This document shows, in pieces, positions 28,974 to 37,101 of a DNA stretch of 64,000 nt; the stretch's first letter is position 1, and each line of letters starts with the position of its first letter. The stretch is taken from the NCBI RefSeq assembly GCF_003287935.1, contig NZ_CP030287.1, positions 7,373,829 to 7,437,828 of the forward strand, read 5' to 3'. The notes under the pieces were generated by a model. It did no database searches. It was given only the letters and a program-made list of their open reading frames with translations, and had not been told where the DNA came from. The translations under genes and the position numbers were made by a program. The DNA is from Streptomyces sp. ICC1. Its GTDB lineage: Bacteria; Actinomycetota; Actinomycetes; Streptomycetales; Streptomycetaceae.

Positions 28974-29384
28974 GTGCCGCGTAGAGCGCCGGCGACACTT
29001 CGACCGCGTGAGCGGGGCTCGCGCAATCCGTGGGCGCGGTACCGCGATGTCCCAGGACTGTCGGGTGCGGCGAACGCGGCCGTCCGGGTCCTCGAGCGCG
29101 ACCGCTTGACCCCGGGCATCGTGTCCGTCGCACTCAGCGTGTGGTCCGTCCGAGTCCACGGGAGCAAGCGCCGCTGGAAGCGGTGGGAGTCGGAGTTCAC
29201 CTGCTCGTGCTGCGGCGAGGGCTGGGCGCGGGACAAGCTGCAGGAAGCCCTTTTCCTGTTGCCGCCGAAAGCCTCCGCGGAACTGCGTGCACGGGTCGAG
29301 GCCCTGGACGACATGCTCCTCAACCGAACCCACCACGAACCCCTGACACCAACGGAGTTGGCGTGGTGGCACCGCCGCTGCTGA
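28974..29384 (+). CDS. Hypothetical protein, 136 aa, with CxC-type cysteines
   Basis: Starts at GTG 28974 with GGGAAGGG 4-10 bases upstream. The basic N-terminus (RRAPATLRPRERGSRNPWARYRDVPG) is followed by SEFTCSCCGEGWARDKLQEALFLLPPKASAELRARVEALDDMLL and ends PTELAWWHRRC. I have seen this pattern as a conserved Streptomyces hypothetical without known function; the C-x-C-C group and final Cys might bind metal. It is directly downstream of the 5S terminator and precedes another small gene by 63 bases. Confidence 0.6.
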   Translation: MPRRAPATLRPRERGSRNPWARYRDVPGLSGAANAAVRVLERDRLTPGIVSVALSVWSVRVHGSKRRWKRWESEFTCSCCGEGWARDKLQEALFLLPPKASAELRARVEALDDMLLNRTHHEPLTPTELAWWHRRC

Positions 29385-29447
29385 CCGTGTCAGTGGTGTG
29401 TGCTGGGATGGCCGGACTCTGAACTCCACTGCTGGGAGAACGAACTG

Positions 29448-29723
29448 ATGCCCGTGTACTCGTCTTTGAACCGCGCCCTGACCGAGGCCTTGGTCGATGT
29501 CCTCTGGTTCGTGGAGGGCAGCGAGGACGAGCAGATGGATCCCGACGACGCGGTCAAGGTCTTGGAGGGCGCCGCCCACCTGGTGGGCGACCTGTCGAAC
29601 GACCAGCGGACCGAATTCCTCGAGCTGCTGGGGAAGATGGCCGCGGAGGAGACCGATCCGTCGCGCCGTGAGTTCCTCGAGGACTTCCCGGAAGCCTTCG
29701 GCCTCCTGGACGACGCAGCCTGA
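29448..29723 (+). CDS. Small acidic protein, 91 aa, unknown function
   Basis: ATG 29448 follows GGGAGA. It is predicted all-helical and rich in Asp/Glu (WFVEGSEDEQMDPDDAVKVLE, LVGDLSNDQRTEFLELLGKM, ending EDFPEAFGLLDDAA). Size and acidity resemble immunity proteins of polymorphic toxins, but no toxin gene is beside it, so this is only a thought. Same strand as the preceding small gene; the two could form an operon. Confidence 0.55.
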   Translation: MPVYSSLNRALTEALVDVLWFVEGSEDEQMDPDDAVKVLEGAAHLVGDLSNDQRTEFLELLGKMAAEETDPSRREFLEDFPEAFGLLDDAA

Positions 29724-29782
29724 CCTGCCCCCGTCGGTGGGGCGAAAACGAAAGAACAGGCCCGACTGACCACGCCAGCTGG

Positions 29783-30224
29783 TCAGCGCCTGGACGGCCG
29801 CCGTACGAGGGCGAGCAGATGCATGCTGGTTACGGCTGAGCGGCTGAGCGGCTGCGGCCACCAGGCCGCCGGGCCTGACGGTCCGGTGTGCTCCCGCCAT
29901 GCTCGTGCCCGGCCCGAAGGATCAGGTAGCTGGCAGAGGGGACCGAGCAGGAGCACCGCGTCGATCGATTCGTCCTCCCGGTCCAGTTGCTGCGCGTCCC
30001 CGACCAAGGCCGTCAGCCCAGGGCCGGGCCTGGCTGACGTGCCGCTGCACGGGATCGACCCCAGTGACCCGGTATCCGTCGTCCGTGAGCCACCGGCGTG
30101 CACGCCGGCCCCCTGCCGACATCCAGGATGTCCGCGGGCGGGGCCGGAAGGTGTCGACGCAGCGGCTCCTGGGTCCGGACCAGCTCGAGCGTCCCGATCG
30201 TGCGGCCCGAAGTGAGACGGGCGG
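29783..30224 (-). pseudogene. Frameshifted class I SAM-dependent methyltransferase
   Basis: Parts of one methyltransferase appear in successive frames: TSGRTIGTLELVRTQEPLRR and PPADILDVGRG (motif I) in the first, DDGYRVTGVDPVQRHVSQAR (motif II region) in the second, then LVGDAQQLDREDESIDAVLL with GPLCQLPDPSGRARAWRE in the third, and a last shift to HRTVRPGGLVAAAA. At least three indels are needed. No intact frame could give the enzyme, so it is decayed, or this segment has poor base accuracy. Confidence 0.65.
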
Positions 30225-30227
30225 CCC

Positions 30228-30695
30228 TCAGGGGTGAACGGCGCGGACGTGGCCGGCGGAGAGGTGGAGCTCGTACGGCAGGCAGCAGTCGGAGCAGAGC
30301 GTTGCGACGAGTGTCCCGCAGGGGCACATCTGGTTCATCCCGCCGTCCGGAGTCGCTCCGCAGCAGGCGGCGGACGCGTGCCGCAGCTCCAGGCCGCGGG
30401 CGTCACCCGGGTTGATGACGATGTTGCCCCGCGGGCCCCGCGACACCAGCGGCTGCCCGTGCACGTCGCTCTTCGCCCCCCGACGCGGCATCACGGGCCC
30501 GGGTGCTCGGGCGACCACCAGGGGCGCTCCGTACGGCTCCGTCTCGATCGCGTAGCAGCCCGGAGGCACGGTGGCCGGTGACGGGCCGGGCTCGTCGGCG
30601 TCCCACCACGCGTAATACGGAGCCTCGGGCACCGCGGGCAGTCGTGTGAGTGCCTCGGTCAGGGAGACTCCACACGTAGCGCACACGAAAACCAC
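30228..30695 (-). CDS. Conserved hypothetical protein with Cys pairs, 155 aa
   Basis: Starts best at the GTG at 30695, with CGGAG just upstream (MVFVCATCGVSLTEALTRLP). The frame is open to 30830 but that part reads as noise. Cysteine pairs occur in FVCATCG, SAACCGATPDGGMNQMCPCG and LCSDCCLPYELHL, in the layout of a Streptomyces family I recognise only as 'hypothetical' (CATC...GCYA...CCG.DG.N..C..CG). Zinc binding is likely; function unknown. Confidence 0.6.
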   Translation of the reverse strand: MVFVCATCGVSLTEALTRLPAVPEAPYYAWWDADEPGPSPATVPPGCYAIETEPYGAPLVVARAPGPVMPRRGAKSDVHGQPLVSRGPRGNIVINPGDARGLELRHASAACCGATPDGGMNQMCPCGTLVATLCSDCCLPYELHLSAGHVRAVHP

Positions 30696-31076
30696 CGCTC
30701 CGGCCTCCGTGGCTCCCTGGGCGATGTCGCCGGCAAAGGCGGGCTGTCGGTGCTCCGACAACCCTGTCGGCGGCCGTGGCAAAGTCCAGTTGTGGAGCCA
30801 GTTGAGTCCGGACCGCACCATCAGTTTCAACTCGGTGCGCTACTCGACCCCGCCGGGCTATACCGGCGCGAGGGTGTGGTGCCGGGGCGTCAACGGCAGA
30901 GTCGACCAGGCCCGCGGTCTTGCGGCCACGGCAGGGCGGTTTGCCGACGGCGACCTGCTCGCGATCCTGGGACACATCGCGGACAGCAAGCCCGCCGGAG
31001 GGCAAGTAAGCAACGACCCCAGGAGAGTTGAAGCCCAGCCGAACAGGGTCAGTCGCCGAGGAATGTCGGCGTACAC
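30696..31076. other. Region without a convincing gene, left flank of the insertion sequence
   Basis: About 380 bases. Frames here read without stops in places (for example RYSTPPGYTGARVW on the plus strand) but no start site, motif or family is recognisable. Probably degenerate sequence. Confidence 0.4.
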
Positions 31077-31084
31077 CCGAACAT
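31077..31084. repeat. Target-site duplication, left copy
   Basis: CCGAACAT directly abuts the left terminal repeat of the insertion sequence and recurs immediately after the right end (32823-32830). Confidence 0.9.
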
Positions 31085-32822
31085 GGCTCTGGCAAGATTT
31101 TCGTAGGCGAAGATCATCTCGTCAGGAGGGGCAGTCGGTCTGCGCGGCGGGCAGTCTTTGACTGTGCCCTGGTGAACTGGTCGGTCTGTTGCCGCAGTTG
31201 GCTGATGTCCTCGTGGACTCGGTCGAGGTCTCTGATGCTGTGGTGGCGGTCCGGGCCCGCACGAGATCCGGTGTTCCAGCGGGATGTACGGGATGCGGAC
31301 AGCTCAGCGGGTGGCGCCACAGCCGCTATGTACGGCGCCTTTCCGACGTCACGCTCGCAGGCAAGCCTTTACGCATCATCTTGTCCGTACGCCGTCTGTA
31401 CTGCGAAAACATGGCCTGCTCGAAGGCGACTTTCGCCGAGCAAGTACCGGGGCTGACCGTGCGCTACCAGCGGCGGACACCGGCGTTGCAGCGCCTGGTG
31501 GAGGACGTCGGAGTCGTGCTGGCCGGCCGGGGCGGTTCCCGGATGCTTCGGATGCTGAACATCAGGCTTTCGCGGGTCGCCGTCCTGTCCCAGCTGATGC
31601 GGGTGCCGTTGCCGCCGCTGGTTGCGCCGCGGGTGCTGGGGGTGGACGACTTCGCACTCTACGGCGACACCTACGGAACTCTCCTGGTCGACGCCACCAC
31701 GCGGCTCCCGCTTACGCTTTGGGAAGGACGCGACGCGGAACGGCTCGGCCGCTGGCTCCGCGAACACCCAGGGGTTGAGGTCGCCTGCCGCGACGGCTCC
31801 CTCGCCTACCGGCAGGGCATCACCGTCGGCGCCCCGGACGCCGTGCAGGTCAGTGACCGCTTTCACCTTTGGCAGGGCCTCTCCCGCCGAGTCCAGGACA
31901 TCGCCTCCACCCACCGCGGCTGCCTGCCCGCAGCACTGCCTCCGATCAACGACACCGCTGCCGCACCGGTCGAGGAGTGCGTCGAGAACACCACCGAGGA
32001 CACGCTGGCCGAGCGTCACGCTCGAAGGCTTTTCGAAGCCGTTCAGGCTTTGACCCGCTCTGGCCGGAGCCACAGCTCCGTGGCCCGGGAGCTCGGCCTG
32101 AACCGCCGCACCGTCAGCAAGTACGCCCGAGCCCGCACCTGGCAGGAGGTCGTGCGGCGCCCTCCACGCAAGTTCTCTACCCTGGATCCCTACCTCGACT
32201 ACCTGCAGCAACGCTGGGACGAGGGACAGCACAGCGCCAAGATCCTGCACGAAGAACTGCAGACCAAGGGCTATCCCGGCCACTACCAGCGCGTGAAGAT
32301 GGCCGTCGCACCGCTCAGGCGGGGCCTGCCTCTGGACGAGCCCCGCGAGCGGCCGCCCTCACCACGCGAAGCCGCCCGATGGATCACGACCCACCCTCAC
32401 CGGCGCAGCCCGCACATCAACGACCGCCTGCCCCGCCTCCTCGACCACTGCCCTGAACTCAGGACCGCGCACGACCTGGTCCGCCGGTTCGCCGACATGC
32501 TCGACAACCGCGACGCGACATCCCTGCCCAAGTGGCTGGACGACCTCGCGAACACCGGACTCGCACCGCTGACCGGCCTTGCCAGGGCCCTGCGCGAAGA
32601 CCGGGATGCCGTCACCCAGGGCATCACCACCCCCTACAACTCCGGGGTCAACGAGGGCCGGATCACCGACGTCAAGCTGCAGAAACGCATCATGGCCGGA
32701 CGCGCCGGCGTCCGTCTCCTCAGACACCGCGTCGTCCTGATCGCCCACCTCCGACGACGCTATGCCGACCGGCCGACCATCTCACCGAGATGATCTTCGC
32801 CTACGAAAATCTTGCCAGAGCC
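31085..32822 (+). mobile_element. Complete ISL3-family insertion sequence, 1738 bp
   Basis: The left end (31085-31121) and right end (32786-32822) are perfect 37-bp inverted repeats beginning GGCTCTGGCAAGATTTTCGT. An 8-bp direct repeat CCGAACAT flanks it, the size typical of ISL3 elements. One full transposase gene lies inside. Perfect ends and perfect duplication imply recent insertion. It landed 44 bases beyond the stop of the PaaX-type gene. Confidence 0.95.
31189..32793 (+). CDS. ISL3-family transposase
   Basis: 534 residues from TTG 31189; a different non-ATG start is possible. The N-terminal zinc-ribbon part CTGCGQLSGWRHSRYVRRLSD...RRLYCENMACSKATFAEQVPG is typical of ISL3. The DDE core includes LGVDDFALYGDTYGTLLVDATT (first Asp), GVEVACRDGSLAYRQGI and VQVSDRFHLWQGL (second Asp), and the last acidic residue in NSGVNEGRITDVKLQKRIMAGRAGV. 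A second helix-turn-helix (RSHSSVARELGLNRRTVSKYAR) splits the core, as in related Streptomyces elements. Intact. Confidence 0.92.
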   Translation: MPQLADVLVDSVEVSDAVVAVRARTRSGVPAGCTGCGQLSGWRHSRYVRRLSDVTLAGKPLRIILSVRRLYCENMACSKATFAEQVPGLTVRYQRRTPALQRLVEDVGVVLAGRGGSRMLRMLNIRLSRVAVLSQLMRVPLPPLVAPRVLGVDDFALYGDTYGTLLVDATTRLPLTLWEGRDAERLGRWLREHPGVEVACRDGSLAYRQGITVGAPDAVQVSDRFHLWQGLSRRVQDIASTHRGCLPAALPPINDTAAAPVEECVENTTEDTLAERHARRLFEAVQALTRSGRSHSSVARELGLNRRTVSKYARARTWQEVVRRPPRKFSTLDPYLDYLQQRWDEGQHSAKILHEELQTKGYPGHYQRVKMAVAPLRRGLPLDEPRERPPSPREAARWITTHPHRRSPHINDRLPRLLDHCPELRTAHDLVRRFADMLDNRDATSLPKWLDDLANTGLAPLTGLARALREDRDAVTQGITTPYNSGVNEGRITDVKLQKRIMAGRAGVRLLRHRVVLIAHLRRRYADRPTISPR

Positions 32823-32830
32823 CCGAACAT
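32823..32830. repeat. Target-site duplication, right copy
   Basis: CCGAACAT, identical to 31077-31084. Confidence 0.9.
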
Positions 32831-32874
32831 GCACCGGTCGGTACGAATCAAAGTGCACGCCCTCTGTCCCGTAC

Positions 32875-33759
32875 TCAGCGCGCGGCCCGGTCTGCAGCTT
32901 CTCGGGTGATGTCGGCGTAGAGGCGGAAGAGGGCTGGGCGGGCTTCGCCGCCTTCTCGTTCGTGCAGGACCGCCCAGCACCGGGCGACGAGCTCCCGGGC
33001 CTGGGTGCCGGGCCAGGGCTGGGGCAGGAGCTGAGGCGGCAGCAGCGGGTCGGGCTCCATGGCGCGGGTGAGTTCGGCGGCCAGCTCGACCGCGATGGTG
33101 AGGAGTGAGGATGAGGAGAGTTCGGCAGGGCCGGTGAGCCGGGCGAGGCGGGGCTGGGTGATGCGGCTGAGGCGGTGGTAGCGGTCGGCGATCTCCTGCA
33201 GGGACCACAGGCGGCGGGCGAGTTCGACAGGCTCTTGGGTGTCGCCCTTGCGCAGGTCAGTCGTGGTGAGGAGGGTGAGCGCTTCGTCGGCGCCGAGGCG
33301 GTGGGCCGCTTCTTCGACGTACGGTTCCCAGGCGTTGGCGCAGACGTACAGTCCGCCCTGGAGCGGGGCGCCGCCGAAGTGGACGAGGGTCTCACGCAGG
33401 GCGTCCCGGGCCGTGCGGGCCGATTCGGGCACCGCGAAGGCCGCCAGGTGCCAGACACCGTCCCAGGGCGCGAGCCCGGCGTCTTGCTGGAACGCGTGCC
33501 GGAGGAAGTCCGCGTTGGGGGCCAGGGCACGCGTGGTGTCCGCGGTCGCGTGCAGCTGCGCCTTGCGGCCACGGCCCTCGTGGGTGAACCGGCCCTCGGC
33601 CACGAGGCGTTTGGCGCACAGCCGCACCTGCTGGTCGCTCATGCCCAGGGTGTTGGCGACGGTGTAGAGCTCGTCCGCGCCGACGGTGCCGTCCTCGCGG
33701 ATCAGCGCGTGGACGAGCATGCGGGTGGGGACCTCGACGTGGTCCGCCTCGGCGCTCAC
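32875..33759 (-). CDS. PaaX-family transcriptional regulator
   Basis: 294 residues from GTG 33759. The N-terminal winged helix reads PTRMLVHALIREDGTVGADELYTVANTLGMSDQQVRLCAKRLVAEGRFTHEGRGRKA, followed by the PaaX middle domain WDGVWHLAAFAVPESARTARDALRETLVHFGGAPLQGGLYVC and a C-terminal helical domain. PaaX of E. coli represses phenylacetate degradation and responds to phenylacetyl-CoA; other members have other targets. The start overlaps the stop of the GNAT gene (GTGA), so the two are coupled. It likely controls this operon and perhaps the divergent hydrolase. Confidence 0.8.
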   Translation of the reverse strand: MSAEADHVEVPTRMLVHALIREDGTVGADELYTVANTLGMSDQQVRLCAKRLVAEGRFTHEGRGRKAQLHATADTTRALAPNADFLRHAFQQDAGLAPWDGVWHLAAFAVPESARTARDALRETLVHFGGAPLQGGLYVCANAWEPYVEEAAHRLGADEALTLLTTTDLRKGDTQEPVELARRLWSLQEIADRYHRLSRITQPRLARLTGPAELSSSSLLTIAVELAAELTRAMEPDPLLPPQLLPQPWPGTQARELVARCWAVLHEREGGEARPALFRLYADITREAADRAAR

Positions 33760-34391
33760 AGTTCTTTCGCCCCTCTCGTTCCGACGGTGCGACGCATGGT
33801 GGTCACCGCGCCGAACCCCAGCAGCCCGCGCAGGTAGGGCGTGCGCTCGGTCCCCACGGCCGTGAAGCCGCGCCGCTCGTACAGGGCCCTGGCGCGCGGA
33901 TTGGTGTCGATCACATCCAGTCTGATCTCCCGGCAGTGCTGCTCCGCCGCCACGGCGGCCACTTCCTCGATGAGCAGGCTCCCTACACCACGCCCGCGTA
34001 TGCCCGGGTCCACGGCGATGCCGTCCATGACGAGCTGTCCGGGGGCCGGGTGGCGTTCGAACAGGGCGAGGAGCAGGAGCCTGGGCAGCCCCCGCAAGTG
34101 TCCGTACACGCGCAGCACGGCGGAGGCCGATCCCCCGGTGAGGGCACGGCCGCCGAGCTGGTAGCCGGCGAGGCCGACGAGCTGCCCGTCGAGGATCGCG
34201 CACACCGCGCGATCAGCGTTCAGGTGGGCGGCGATGAAGGGCACCGCCTTGTCCGGCGGGTTCAGCGCGGGGCCGAGTTTACGGCCGAAGGCGGCCCAGT
34301 ACATCTCGGCCGCCCGCCGCTCGGCGCCGGCCGGAAGGCCCCGCCGGACCGTCACCGGTCCAGCACCGGTGTCCGTCGTGTCCGTTCCCAT
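33756..34391 (-). CDS. GNAT-family N-acetyltransferase
   Basis: 211 residues; ATG 34391 is preceded by AAGAGGG. The GNAT core has the acetyl-CoA pyrophosphate loop GIAVDPGIRGRGVGSLLIEEV (Q/RxxGxG/A) and the C-terminal IRLDVIDTNPRARALYERRGFTAVG. The N-terminal third is less conserved (EMYWAAFGRKLGPALNPPDKA). Substrate unknown. First gene of the pair with PaaX; it diverges from the membrane-anchored hydrolase across a 114-base gap with inverted repeats. Confidence 0.8.
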   Translation of the reverse strand: MGTDTTDTGAGPVTVRRGLPAGAERRAAEMYWAAFGRKLGPALNPPDKAVPFIAAHLNADRAVCAILDGQLVGLAGYQLGGRALTGGSASAVLRVYGHLRGLPRLLLLALFERHPAPGQLVMDGIAVDPGIRGRGVGSLLIEEVAAVAAEQHCREIRLDVIDTNPRARALYERRGFTAVGTERTPYLRGLLGFGAVTTMRRTVGTRGAKEL

Positions 34392-34427
34392 GCCGTGCCC
34401 TCTTCTCTCACTGCAACCCGGAACTCA

Positions 34428-34485
34428 AAACTATCACGCTTACAACGATCGTACTCGTTCTGATAGTTTCAGGTTCGCTCACCTG
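34428..34485. promoter_or_regulatory. Inverted repeats in the divergent GNAT-PaaX / hydrolase promoter region
   Basis: Arms AAACTATCA (34428-34436) and TGATAGTTT (34461-34469) are 24 bases apart and enclose a small palindrome ACGATCGT. Next to it CAGGT-TCGCTC-ACCTG (34470-34485) forms another. This AT-rich block lies between divergent starts, suiting operator sites for the PaaX-type regulator. Confidence 0.5.
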
Positions 34486-34505
34486 AACAGAGGCGGTCAG
34501 ATCCC

Positions 34506-35570
34506 ATGCATCCAAAGATCCAGCCCCGACGGCGCGGGCTCCGCACAGCCGTGTGGTCACTCGTCACGGCCCTGGTCGTGGCCGCCGGTCTCGTCAGCGT
34601 GGTGCTGTGGCAGCACTCCTACGCCATGGACGAGCAGCGGGTATCGATCCGCCACGGCGGCCACATCCTCAACGGAGTACTGACCACCCCCAAGGACAGC
34701 CGCAAGCACCACGGCCTGGTCGTGTACGTCCACGGCGACGGCCCCGTCGACGCCACCCATGACGACGGGTACAAGCCCCTGTGGGAAGCGAACGCCAAGG
34801 CCGGCTACGCCTCCCTGTCCTGGGACAAGCCCGGCGTCGCGGGCGCGCCCGGGAACTGGCTCGGCCAGTCCATGGACGACCGGGCCGACGAGGCAGCCGC
34901 CGCCATCGCCTGGGCGCGCACCCGCCCGGACATCGACGGCGAACGGATCGGGCTCTGGGGCGCCAGCCAGGCGGGCTGGGTCCTGCCGAAGGTCGCAGCC
35001 AAGACGCCCGTGAGCTTCGTCATCGCCGTCTCGCCCGCGATCAACTGGCTCCAGCAGGGCCGCTACAACCTCCTCGCCGAGCTGCGCGCCGACGGCGCGC
35101 CGGCAGCCCGTACCAACGCGGCGATCGCCAAGAGCGACACGACCCGACGGCTGCTGGAACGCCACGCGACCTTCGAGGAGTACGTCAAGGCCATGGGCGG
35201 CGACGCGGACGGCATGACCGACGATCGCTGGGGCTTCATCTCCAAGAACTACACCGCGGACGCCACGCAAGACCTTCGCGCCCTGCGCGGCGTACCGGTG
35301 CTGCTGGCCCTCGCGGGTCATGACATCAACGTAGACATCGCCGACACGGAGCGCGTCTACCGCGAGGTGCTGGACGCAGGCGGTGCCTTGACGGCCAAGC
35401 GCTACCCGGACGCGACCCATTCATTGCTCAAGCAGTCCATCGAGCAGTCGGACCTCAAGATCACGCTCACTGCGCTCTTCTCGCCCCGCTCGCTCTTCGC
35501 GGACGGATTCCTGGACGGCCAACGACAGTTCCTCAAGGAACTCGAACAAGGCGGCAACGCCACCCCGTGA
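34506..35570 (+). CDS. Membrane-anchored alpha/beta hydrolase
   Basis: 354 residues. One N-terminal membrane span (RTAVWSLVTALVVAAGLVSVVLW) after a basic tail suggests an exported, anchored enzyme. Then a dienelactone/prolyl-oligopeptidase-like hydrolase fold: HHGLVVYVHGDGPVDAT (oxyanion), YASLSWDKPGVAGAPG, nucleophile elbow RIGLWGASQAGWVLPK (Ser), acid about LLALAGHDINVD and His in YPDATHSLL. Substrate unknown. Divergent from the GNAT-PaaX operon. Its 3' end overlaps an antisense open frame (35402-35896). Confidence 0.8.
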   Translation: MHPKIQPRRRGLRTAVWSLVTALVVAAGLVSVVLWQHSYAMDEQRVSIRHGGHILNGVLTTPKDSRKHHGLVVYVHGDGPVDATHDDGYKPLWEANAKAGYASLSWDKPGVAGAPGNWLGQSMDDRADEAAAAIAWARTRPDIDGERIGLWGASQAGWVLPKVAAKTPVSFVIAVSPAINWLQQGRYNLLAELRADGAPAARTNAAIAKSDTTRRLLERHATFEEYVKAMGGDADGMTDDRWGFISKNYTADATQDLRALRGVPVLLALAGHDINVDIADTERVYREVLDAGGALTAKRYPDATHSLLKQSIEQSDLKITLTALFSPRSLFADGFLDGQRQFLKELEQGGNATP

Positions 35571-35896
35571 CAGTCCGGCAAGATCGGCCATGACGCGTGG
35601 TGCACGTTCGCGAATACGGCCCGCTGCACTTTGAAGCGTACGCCGACAAGGAACCACACATACAGGTGCGAACCGCGCTCGACGACCTGGCACAACTCGC
35701 GGGCCTGAGTGACCCACTCGCCACCACAGGCGGCCGGAAGCCGGTCGAGTTCCGCCAGCAGCAACGGCATCTGCCGCTGGTTGAACACAGCGTCCCCATA
35801 CGGAGTCAGGACCCAGAGCACCGGAAAGTCCGCCGAGTCCAGATCCGCGAAGGCAGCGGTCCACTCCACACCGGCCGGAACGATGTGCCCGTGCAT
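35402..35896 (-). CDS. Conserved hypothetical protein, probably with lost native stop
   Basis: From ATG 35896 the frame reads MHGHIVPAGVEWTAAFADLD, FPVLWVLTPYGDAVFNQRQMPLLLAELDRL and ELCQVVERGSHLYVWFLVG. The 'LTPYGDAVFN' pattern with following Leu-rich helix is one I recognise from ~120-residue Streptomyces hypotheticals that normally end soon after HLYVWF. Here the frame runs on for ~50 residues antisense to the hydrolase gene, so an indel after residue ~98 probably removed the true stop. Function unknown. Confidence 0.5.
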   Translation of the reverse strand: MHGHIVPAGVEWTAAFADLDSADFPVLWVLTPYGDAVFNQRQMPLLLAELDRLPAACGGEWVTQARELCQVVERGSHLYVWFLVGVRFKVQRAVFANVHHASWPILPDCHGVALPPCSSSLRNCRWPSRNPSAKSERGEKSAVSVILRSDCSMDCLSNEWVASG

Positions 35897-35917
35897 GGTG
35901 ATGATCAGGTTGGCGAG

Positions 35918-36177
35918 GGTGTCGAGGGTGGAGCCGAGCGGGTGTGCGCTGGTTGCGGCGGCCGCGCGTTCATCGCGGATAGCGAGGAGTTCTGGGAGGA
36001 CGCGGATCCTGGCGAGGCCTGCTGCCCGTGCGGGAGCGAGAAGTTCGAGACCGCGGTCGCGTTCTCCCTAGCCGGTGACGGGTCGGTCCGCGGTGCCAGA
36101 GGGACGGGGCCGCGGGAGTGTATGTCGACTGGAAGATCGACTACGGGCCCTCGGATCACCTCCTGACCATGGTCTAG
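35918..36177 (+). pseudogene. Frameshifted remnant of a small conserved protein
   Basis: One frame gives GAERVCAGCGGRAFIADSEE with FWEDADPGEACCPCGSEKFETAVAFSLAGDGSVR; 36118-36177 continues in another frame as VYVDWKIDYGPSDHLLTMV and stop. Together they match a Streptomyces hypothetical with paired CxxC motifs and a final '..DWKIDYGP..HLL' segment. At least one indel and some loss near 36090-36115. Confidence 0.55.
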
Positions 36178-36420
36178 GTCTGCGGAGCGACCGTCCGAAC
36201 AGGCTGCGGTTCGCAGAAGGTCCCGTCCCGGAAGCTGTCCGGCGGGGTGCCGCGGAGATCTCGGCGTGGGCCGACGGCACAAGCGGTTGACCTGACCGGC
36301 CTGAGGGCTGGTTCTACGAGCCCCGCCGGGGGTGGCGGGGCCCGTAGAACGTGCCGTCGCGGAGCATGGCGAACCGCACGCTGATGCGTTGGCGGGCGGG
36401 GTGGAGACGGGAGTCGTTCG
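36174..36420 (-). pseudogene. Possible transposase C-terminal remnants (two)
   Basis: On the minus strand, 36314-36420 reads ARQRISVRFAMLRDGTFYGP and stops; 36174-36245 reads PPDSFRDGTFCEPQPVR and stops. Both look like the 'aMLRDGtfYeP' end of IS110-type transposases. The rest of the genes is gone. Assignment is weak. Confidence 0.25.
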
Positions 36421-36569
36421 TTCACGGCTTCGGGGTCACCTTGGCGCCGCCGCTGTGATCGATGTCGATGAAGAAGCGTCGAGGATGCGCGGATGTGTGG
36501 CTCGCCGAGCGAGGCGTTGTCGAGGCTCCTGGGGGATGGGCCGATGTCGAGGGCCTGACCGGCCGCTCA

Positions 36570-36759
36570 CCGCCAACGAGGTCGCGCACTCCTGGGCCGG
36601 TGAGGTGTTCACTGACGAGTGCTTGGACGTGGCCCAGCAGGTACGGCAGGCCTTGGGCTGCTGGATCTCCTCGACGACTCCTGGGCGACGTGCGAGATCC
36701 GGTTCGCGGACCAGGGATCGGAGGGGCCTCTGCCCGCCAACCTGTTGTGGGACGGCTAG
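36570..36759 (+). pseudogene. Frameshifted gene fragment ending at the MITE-like element
   Basis: NEVAHSWAGEVFTDECLDVAQQVRQALG continues, after a shift near 36655, as LLDLLDDSWATCEIRFADQGSEGPLPANLLWDG with stop TAG, which is part of the CTAG at the element's edge. Family not recognised. Confidence 0.35.
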
Positions 36760-36947
36760 TGCTGTGACCGGAAAGGTCCACCGGGTCACGGCGCCCGGCA
36801 CGGCACCTCGCCGCGTTGTCGGACCACCGAAGTACGTCCAGTACAAGCGGCGGCCCTCCGCCCGGGGGCCCCTCCCAGCGGTAGCTGGGGGAGATGCACC
36901 GCACCGGACACCGCGACCCGGCAAACCTTCCCGGTCACAGCACTAGC
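36755..36947. mobile_element. MITE-like inverted-repeat element, copy 2 (opposite orientation)
   Basis: 193 bp starting GCTAGTGCTGTGACCGGAAA and ending in CCGGTCACAGCACTAGC. Its reverse complement matches copy 1 (6404-6570) almost throughout; the extra ~26 bases include the common Streptomyces hairpin CCTCCCAGCGGTAGCTGGGG. No coding capacity. Confidence 0.6.
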
Positions 36948-37101
36948 GCCGACGGCTCGAGACAGATCGGGACGCCGAGGCCGTCACCTCCTCCCTCTGG
37001 GTCGACCGGTTCGAGGATCGCGACACCGCCGCGACGGCGTTCGCCGAGCTGCTTGGGAACGCGAAGCGTGTGACTTCCGATGTCGCGTCAAGACGACGTC
37101 G

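Noticed and set aside
29448..29723. Toxin-immunity pair with the preceding 136-aa gene
   Set aside because: The second protein is acidic and small like an immunity protein, but the first shows no toxin domain or secretion signal, so the idea is not supported.
35597..35905. Plus-strand coding start MVHVREYGPLHFEAY
   Set aside because: This part is the complement of a more plausible minus-strand gene; only the later CxxC segment looks like real plus-strand coding.
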